Source: Cycloclasticus sp.
GTDB taxonomy: Bacteria; Pseudomonadota; Gammaproteobacteria; Methylococcales; Cycloclasticaceae
NCBI GenBank assembly: GCA_019090295.1
Contig: JAHRWG010000028.1
Span: forward strand, 1 to 11,282
Direction of reading: 5' to 3'
DNA length: 11,282 nt
Shown: positions 6,703 to 11,282 of the stretch, in pieces
Layout of the letters: each line of letters starts with the position of its first letter
Numbering within the stretch: the first letter of the stretch is position 1
Made by a program: the position numbers and the translations under genes
Notes under the pieces: model-generated
Seen by the model: the letters and a program-made list of their open reading frames with translations, nothing else
What the model was told of the DNA's origin: nothing
Database searches by the model: none

Positions 6703-9700
6703 CTAGGGCCCTTCATATGGCCATGCTCGCCAGCCTTTAAACTCAGGGTAGTACAAACCCAGCATAATAGGTCGCGAGTCCATGGCTTGTATAATAGACG
6801 CATATCGCTCTAATTGGGATCGGTAAGTGAGCACCTCTTGATCAAGAAAACCCTCTATTGAGGCTTGATCTAATTGGCTGGTTTTGTAGTCAACAATCCA
6901 ACGAACTCCTTTATCGACAAAACTTCTATCTAAGCGTGCCTGTATTCGCTCATTATTAACCACACCAGAAATAGATCGTTCAAATTGACTGTCTTCATGC
7001 GTGTTATCCAAAATCCAGCGACAGCGTTGATCTTGTAGGCAACTATCAATAATGCCTGTCACTCGATCAACAGCTTGCTTTATGTTGGACGGTAAAACAC
7101 CTTGTTCTTTTAATAAGTGAGTTAACTCATTGGGCTTAAAGGGCAGTAACCACTGACCTTGCTCACCAATGACCTGTAACACGTGATGACAGACGGTGCC
7201 AATTGCAGCTGATAGGTCGCTCACCAAGTCAAATTCAAGTAATTCTGTTTGTTGCTTGAAGGATATAGGGGCAGGCTGCTCAAAATTTTCATGTAGCGGT
7301 TTTTTGCGTTTAAAATTAGACAGGTCTAGGCGATGACAGTAACGCGGCTCTGTCTCCTGTGTAATATTAAGCGAATCAACGTCAGCACACTCCATGTCCA
7401 CTTCTTGTTCAATAGACGGCCACAAAAGCCCTAACAAGGTATTAGTTGGCGGCTTTTTTATGCTTTGCGTCTTCTCATCAATATTTAAGCAAAAACTTAA
7501 ATGTAATTGTTTTTTAGCGCGCGTCGTGGCCACATACAACAACCGTTGGCTTTCATGGTGGGTTTTCTTTTGTTCAATTTTCGTTATATACCGTGCGATG
7601 TCATCATCATTAGCCGCCCCTGATTCTTTTAAGGGCGAAATAAGCAACTCACTCTTACCGGGTAAATCGGAAGGCCGCTCTAACCAGGTCAGCAATGCTT
7701 TATCGTCGTGCCTTGCCTGCCTATCTAGGCCGGGCAAAATAACATGATCAAACTCCAAGCCCTTAGCCTTATGGATCGTCATGATTTGCAGTTTATCCGT
7801 AGCAGCAGTATCTGTCGCAGCAAAAAGCTTATCTACCGCCTCTTTAAGTTGCTGCGTATCTACCGTCTGGCCATTAACCTCTAATGCCTGCAAGCATTCA
7901 AAAAAGCGTTTTGTATCCTCTAAGTCTGCTGAAGACAGCAAACATTCAGGGCCATTTAAGTCACTCCATAAGCCTTTAATGGTATCGACCAAACTCATCC
8001 GTTCACGGTTGGTAAACGCTTCGTTAAAACACCTTATTTGCTGCTTAATACCTAGCTGACCCTGTTCACTGAGTGAGGTAACCCGTGACTCATCAAACAT
8101 CAGATCCCAAACATTGGTTTCCTCTGCCCCGTCCACCAATATCATCATGTCAGTTAAACTTAAGCCGCTCCAGGGGGCCCTTAAAACGGCTAACCAGGCC
8201 AATCTGTCCGCTGCTTGTAAATAAGCACAACTTAGCGACATCAGATCGATCACTACTTGGCGTTGGTTCAGTGGGTCAATGTCGGTTGCCTGATACTTGA
8301 TGCCTGCTTGGCTTAGGTGGCTAACAAGATCTGTTAATGCCTTTCGCCCTCTGACCAATACGCCAATAGTCTCATTAGGGCTTTGTTGCTGAATGAATTG
8401 AATCGTCTCACTGAGAACACGCCCTTCGGTTTGCCTATCGCCATGTGGGTAATAGTTAACCGATGGGGCGTTAAGGCTGACATTATTAAAGGCAATAGAA
8501 GGCTTATAAGAAATTGCGCCTGTAAAAAAGTCATCTTGCTCGGGCATCAGGTCTTTAAAGCTTTGATTAACCCAATCAATCACCCCTGCTTGCGACCTAA
8601 AATTGACCGATATATTAAGACAGTTTATATCTTTAACTTCCCCTAATCCTTCTTGCTGAGTCTTCAAAAAAAGCCCGACCTCGGCTTGCCTAAAGCGATA
8701 AATTGATTGCATCGGGTCACCGACTAAAAATAACGTCTTCCCATCACCTGGCTGCCAGCCAGCGACTAAGTCTTGCAATAAATTAAATTGGGTTTCTGAG
8801 GTATCTTGAAACTCATCCACAAGGATATGTTTCAATTGGTAATCTAATTTCAACGCTGTGTCTGTTACGCCACTTTCATCATGTAGGGCATAACTGGCTG
8901 ATAAAGACACTTCACAAAAATCGACATGCCCGCTAGATTGAAAGACGACCCGTAAATGCGCAACCGCTCTTGGTAAAATAACAAAGAGTGCTTGAATAAA
9001 TTGCCACTGCTGTTCAGAGTATTGCGGTGATGGTAGGCAGCGTAGCCATAACATGGCGTCTAATAACTCGGCGTTGTCGGCTAAGTCTGTCAACAGCTGT
9101 TTATATTGTTTTTTCATCGCGCCGTACAGCGCCTTGTCTTCTTTATCGACTGCTGCGCTTGGGGCTGGAAAACCCAACGCGGCATTCGCCTGTTTTCGCC
9201 AACTGCCGGCTGCCGTTAGTACAAAATCCGCCAACATCTTCCAGCTGTCTAACGACAAAGGGGAGGTATCGTTAAAATCAAATGACTCAGCATAGAGGCA
9301 CGTTGGACTGTCCACATCACTCGTATGTTTAGATGCAAACATCAGTAATTCTTTTAGCTCATCTTGCTGAGGTAAAGAAGTGAGCGATGCTACATTTCCC
9401 ACAATCGTCATAATTGACCGCTGCAACACCTCTTCTAAACTGGCACGGCTATCATCATCAACAACGCTACCCCCCATATGACGCAGCCATTGATCACGCG
9501 AGGCGAGCATTGCCGAAATAAGCTGCTCTGCTCTTGAGAATTGATTATCTAGGTGGGTTAATAATAATTGAATGGCCTTGCCAATACCGTCATCTGCCTC
9601 CATCTCCTCCAAACAGTTTCTTGCCGCCTCAACATATAAAGCACTCGAGTCTATTTGAATGCTTGGGGGGGATCCAAATCTAGCCGTAACAGGCAGTTGC

Positions 9701-10080
9701 TGGGTTAAACTAGCACATAAAGAATCGATGGTTTGAATGCGTAAACGCGCTGGGTTATTCAGTAACTGCCAAGCATTCAATGCATCATGCTCTAACACCT
9801 CGGTGGCAACCTGCCACAGCTGACGGTCAAAGTCATTGCTGGGCTTAGCCTTTGTGCCCATCATTAATGAATTAATAATACGTTGATGCATTTCAGCGGC
9901 TGCTTTACGTGTAAAGGTAATGGCCAAAATTTCTTCTGGGTTTTGAACCGTTAACAATAAACGTAAAAATCGTAGGGTGAGTAAACTGGTTTTACCCGAC
10001 CCCGCTGGTGCCTGAACAATATATGATTGCTGGGTATTTAATGACTCCTGACGTGCCGCTTGATCGACTGGGTTGCTCAT
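6703..10080 (-). CDS. addA: AddA-like UvrD-family helicase with C-terminal PD-(D/E)XK nuclease
   Basis: An 1125-residue superfamily 1 helicase-nuclease for processing DNA double-strand ends before RecA-mediated repair. Helicase motifs in order: Walker A QAPAGSGKTS (23-32), AITFTRKAAAEM (53-64), RIQTIDSLCASL (114-125), Walker B LVDEFQDTS (420-428), VGDPMQSIYRFRQAE (453-467), NFRSQ (493-497), MTIHKAKGLEF (767-777), LLYVATTRAKKQL (847-859). The C-terminal nuclease has GTVCHHVL (961-968), ARLDRSF (1048-1054), WIVDYKTSQ (1061-1069) with Asp1064 and Lys1066, and QLERY (1089-1093), so it looks catalytically intact. The start directly follows the stop of the AddB-like gene (TAAATG), implying translational coupling. 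The partner has its own nuclease domain and no RecC- or RecD-like gene is seen, so AddA is a better name than RecB, although the two are homologous. Databases may label it only a UvrD-helicase domain protein. Confidence 0.9.
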   Translation of the reverse strand: MSNPVDQAARQESLNTQQSYIVQAPAGSGKTSLLTLRFLRLLLTVQNPEEILAITFTRKAAAEMHQRIINSLMMGTKAKPSNDFDRQLWQVATEVLEHDALNAWQLLNNPARLRIQTIDSLCASLTQQLPVTARFGSPPSIQIDSSALYVEAARNCLEEMEADDGIGKAIQLLLTHLDNQFSRAEQLISAMLASRDQWLRHMGGSVVDDDSRASLEEVLQRSIMTIVGNVASLTSLPQQDELKELLMFASKHTSDVDSPTCLYAESFDFNDTSPLSLDSWKMLADFVLTAAGSWRKQANAALGFPAPSAAVDKEDKALYGAMKKQYKQLLTDLADNAELLDAMLWLRCLPSPQYSEQQWQFIQALFVILPRAVAHLRVVFQSSGHVDFCEVSLSASYALHDESGVTDTALKLDYQLKHILVDEFQDTSETQFNLLQDLVAGWQPGDGKTLFLVGDPMQSIYRFRQAEVGLFLKTQQEGLGEVKDINCLNISVNFRSQAGVIDWVNQSFKDLMPEQDDFFTGAISYKPSIAFNNVSLNAPSVNYYPHGDRQTEGRVLSETIQFIQQQSPNETIGVLVRGRKALTDLVSHLSQAGIKYQATDIDPLNQRQVVIDLMSLSCAYLQAADRLAWLAVLRAPWSGLSLTDMMILVDGAEETNVWDLMFDESRVTSLSEQGQLGIKQQIRCFNEAFTNRERMSLVDTIKGLWSDLNGPECLLSSADLEDTKRFFECLQALEVNGQTVDTQQLKEAVDKLFAATDTAATDKLQIMTIHKAKGLEFDHVILPGLDRQARHDDKALLTWLERPSDLPGKSELLISPLKESGAANDDDIARYITKIEQKKTHHESQRLLYVATTRAKKQLHLSFCLNIDEKTQSIKKPPTNTLLGLLWPSIEQEVDMECADVDSLNITQETEPRYCHRLDLSNFKRKKPLHENFEQPAPISFKQQTELLEFDLVSDLSAAIGTVCHHVLQVIGEQGQWLLPFKPNELTHLLKEQGVLPSNIKQAVDRVTGIIDSCLQDQRCRWILDNTHEDSQFERSISGVVNNERIQARLDRSFVDKGVRWIVDYKTSQLDQASIEGFLDQEVLTYRSQLERYASIIQAMDSRPIMLGLYYPEFKGWRAWPYEGP

Positions 10081-11282
10081 TTAATTAAGGCCTATTTGTT
10101 GTTGCTCATGAAGTCGACACAAGCTTGCTAAATCACAATAATCACACGCTTTTTTAGTGGGCTCCACTGCGGCTCGGCCGGTTACGAAGTCTTGCGCTAA
10201 TGTAACGTTAACGTCTCGCCAATAGTTCAACTGTGCCGACCAACTAACTTGCCCACCTTTTACTTGGTCAAGGCTTTTTAAGGCACTGAAGTGTGTGCTG
10301 TTGTTAGCAATCCCAACGTATTTTGTATCACCTTTTTTTATTTGTGCGAAGCAAATACTATCAACACCCTCCACACCAAATACACCGTATAACGGTAGCT
10401 GCGGCTCTTCAGGGTGTTCACCAAACCAACTGGATAAACTAGCTGCTCCAGTTTTGTAATCTATAATCGCTTTAGACCCATCTTGCAATGTGTCAATTCG
10501 ATCAACACTGGTCTTAATCCGTAGGCCACCAATATCCAACTCTTGCCTTAACTCCGTGGCCAGCACGTCAAACGACTCGCGTGCGCTATCTAGCTCAAGC
10601 CAATCCAGCAATAGCTGAGCAATCCGTCGTCCCTCCATTTGCCCAAAAGTTGTCTTTAAAATAGGGGTGAAACGGGCTTGTTCATGAATAACATCTGCCA
10701 CCACCGTCGTGACCAAGTCATCTCTTTCTTGCATGCTTAACGACAGCAAATTTTGCTGCGTTTTAATTGTTAACCAAAGCACCTCTAAGCCACGGTGGAC
10801 TAAACTACCGCGCAAACGTGCATCAATACCTGGCTCTGGCTGCTCCAAGGCCGAGACCATTAAGCGTTTATGAGCATAGGCCTTAAACGGGCAAGCAGCT
10901 TGATCTTTTATAATGCTCACGCCCCCGCGACTAACACCCTCTCGGTTTATGGGTATCACTGAATCATCACGTATAAAGCCTAATTGCGGATCTGCTAAGC
11001 GATGCTTCAGTTCACTGCTTGGTATCGCCTTTACCACACTCGATAAATTCACTTCGTTAAATGCCCTTAGCAAGGGGCTTTCCAGCATTGGGTTACCTTC
11101 AACGGTCGATGGGTAACTAAAAATAACCGCCTTAGCAGATTTTGACCATTGCTCTGTTTGTAAACGAGCCAGTTGATATTGCAATGAAGCTGACGCCTGC
11201 ACGAGTCCTTGTTGTCGTTGCTGGTTTATCGGTAAAAAAGGGTTGGCCTTTAAGGTTGGTGGCCAACACTTATCATGCAAGC
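10081..11282 (-). CDS. addB: AddB-like PD-(D/E)XK nuclease with Fe-S cysteines; 5' partial
   Basis: The frame is open to the right edge, so the start lies outside and only about 400 C-terminal residues are seen; proteobacterial homologues are about 900 aa. Numbering from the first full in-window codon, CPFKAYAHKRL (130-140) and RGSLVHRGLEVLW (157-169) open the nuclease domain. SVDRID (258-263) and AIIDYKTG (271-278) with Asp274 and Lys276 form the metal site, with QLPLY (294-298) after it. Cys130, Cys379, Cys382 and Cys388 (C-x2-C-x5-C near the end) match the four-cysteine [4Fe-4S] staple known from AddB and related nucleases. In AddAB enzymes this subunit has an inactive helicase fold and a nuclease that cuts one strand. 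The gene ends immediately before the addA-like start. It resembles the proteobacterial family annotated as probable DNA repair protein (from memory). Confidence 0.88.
   Translation of the reverse strand, partial: LHDKCWPPTLKANPFLPINQQRQQGLVQASASLQYQLARLQTEQWSKSAKAVIFSYPSTVEGNPMLESPLLRAFNEVNLSSVVKAIPSSELKHRLADPQLGFIRDDSVIPINREGVSRGGVSIIKDQAACPFKAYAHKRLMVSALEQPEPGIDARLRGSLVHRGLEVLWLTIKTQQNLLSLSMQERDDLVTTVVADVIHEQARFTPILKTTFGQMEGRRIAQLLLDWLELDSARESFDVLATELRQELDIGGLRIKTSVDRIDTLQDGSKAIIDYKTGAASLSSWFGEHPEEPQLPLYGVFGVEGVDSICFAQIKKGDTKYVGIANNSTHFSALKSLDQVKGGQVSWSAQLNYWRDVNVTLAQDFVTGRAAVEPTKKACDYCDLASLCRLHEQQQIGLN

Noticed and set aside
7394..8646. Several plus-strand open frames opposite the addA-like gene.
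   Set aside because: The minus-strand gene has all helicase and nuclease motifs in one uninterrupted frame; the antisense frames are low-complexity shadows without motifs.
1..11282. CRISPR arrays, insertion sequences, tRNA/rRNA, toxin-antitoxin or phage-defence modules.
   Set aside because: No direct-repeat arrays, transposase motifs, tRNA-like cloverleafs or unassigned gene clusters were seen; all large frames belong to recognised housekeeping families.

Overview
This window looks like an ordinary chromosomal segment of a gammaproteobacterium with AT-leaning base composition. The evidence is a proteobacterial PP2C phosphatase/protein-kinase fusion of the type usually linked to nitrate assimilation genes, a long-form IspG (404 aa, resembling those of beta- and early-branching gammaproteobacteria), and a proteobacterial AddA/AddB-like helicase-nuclease pair. 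I cannot name the genus. Marine or Thiotrichales-like lineages fit by feel only.

Layout. Positions 1-5359 hold four plus-strand genes: (1) the 3' part of a bifunctional Ser/Thr phosphatase-kinase with a C-terminal membrane anchor, cut by the left edge; (2) a MATE-family efflux transporter; (3) a class-V-fold PLP-dependent aminotransferase; (4) ispG of the MEP isoprenoid pathway. Positions 5405-11282 hold four minus-strand genes, in transcription order: an AddB-like PD-(D/E)XK nuclease with Fe-S cysteines (cut by the right edge), an AddA-like UvrD helicase-nuclease, mazG, and a CspA-family cold-shock protein. The two blocks converge at ispG/cspA, where a perfect 12-bp hairpin overlaps the ispG stop codon and forms an intrinsic terminator for the cspA strand.

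How the genes relate. The AddB-like and AddA-like genes abut with no gap (TAA directly followed by ATG) and surely work as one double-strand-break resection complex. mazG follows after 91 bp with no clear terminator, so it may share the transcript; it cleans the nucleotide pool, which fits genome maintenance. cspA appears to be its own unit, with a strong Shine-Dalgarno and its own terminator. The four plus-strand genes have no evident common pathway and gaps of 46-150 bp.

I looked for an undescribed system, CRISPR, mobile elements, tRNA/rRNA and riboswitches and found none. No gene-free stretch exceeds 160 bp. The points worth a second look are modest: the overlapping terminator, the kinase with a degenerate glycine loop, the absence of Shine-Dalgarno sites before three plus-strand genes, and the addB-addA-mazG arrangement.
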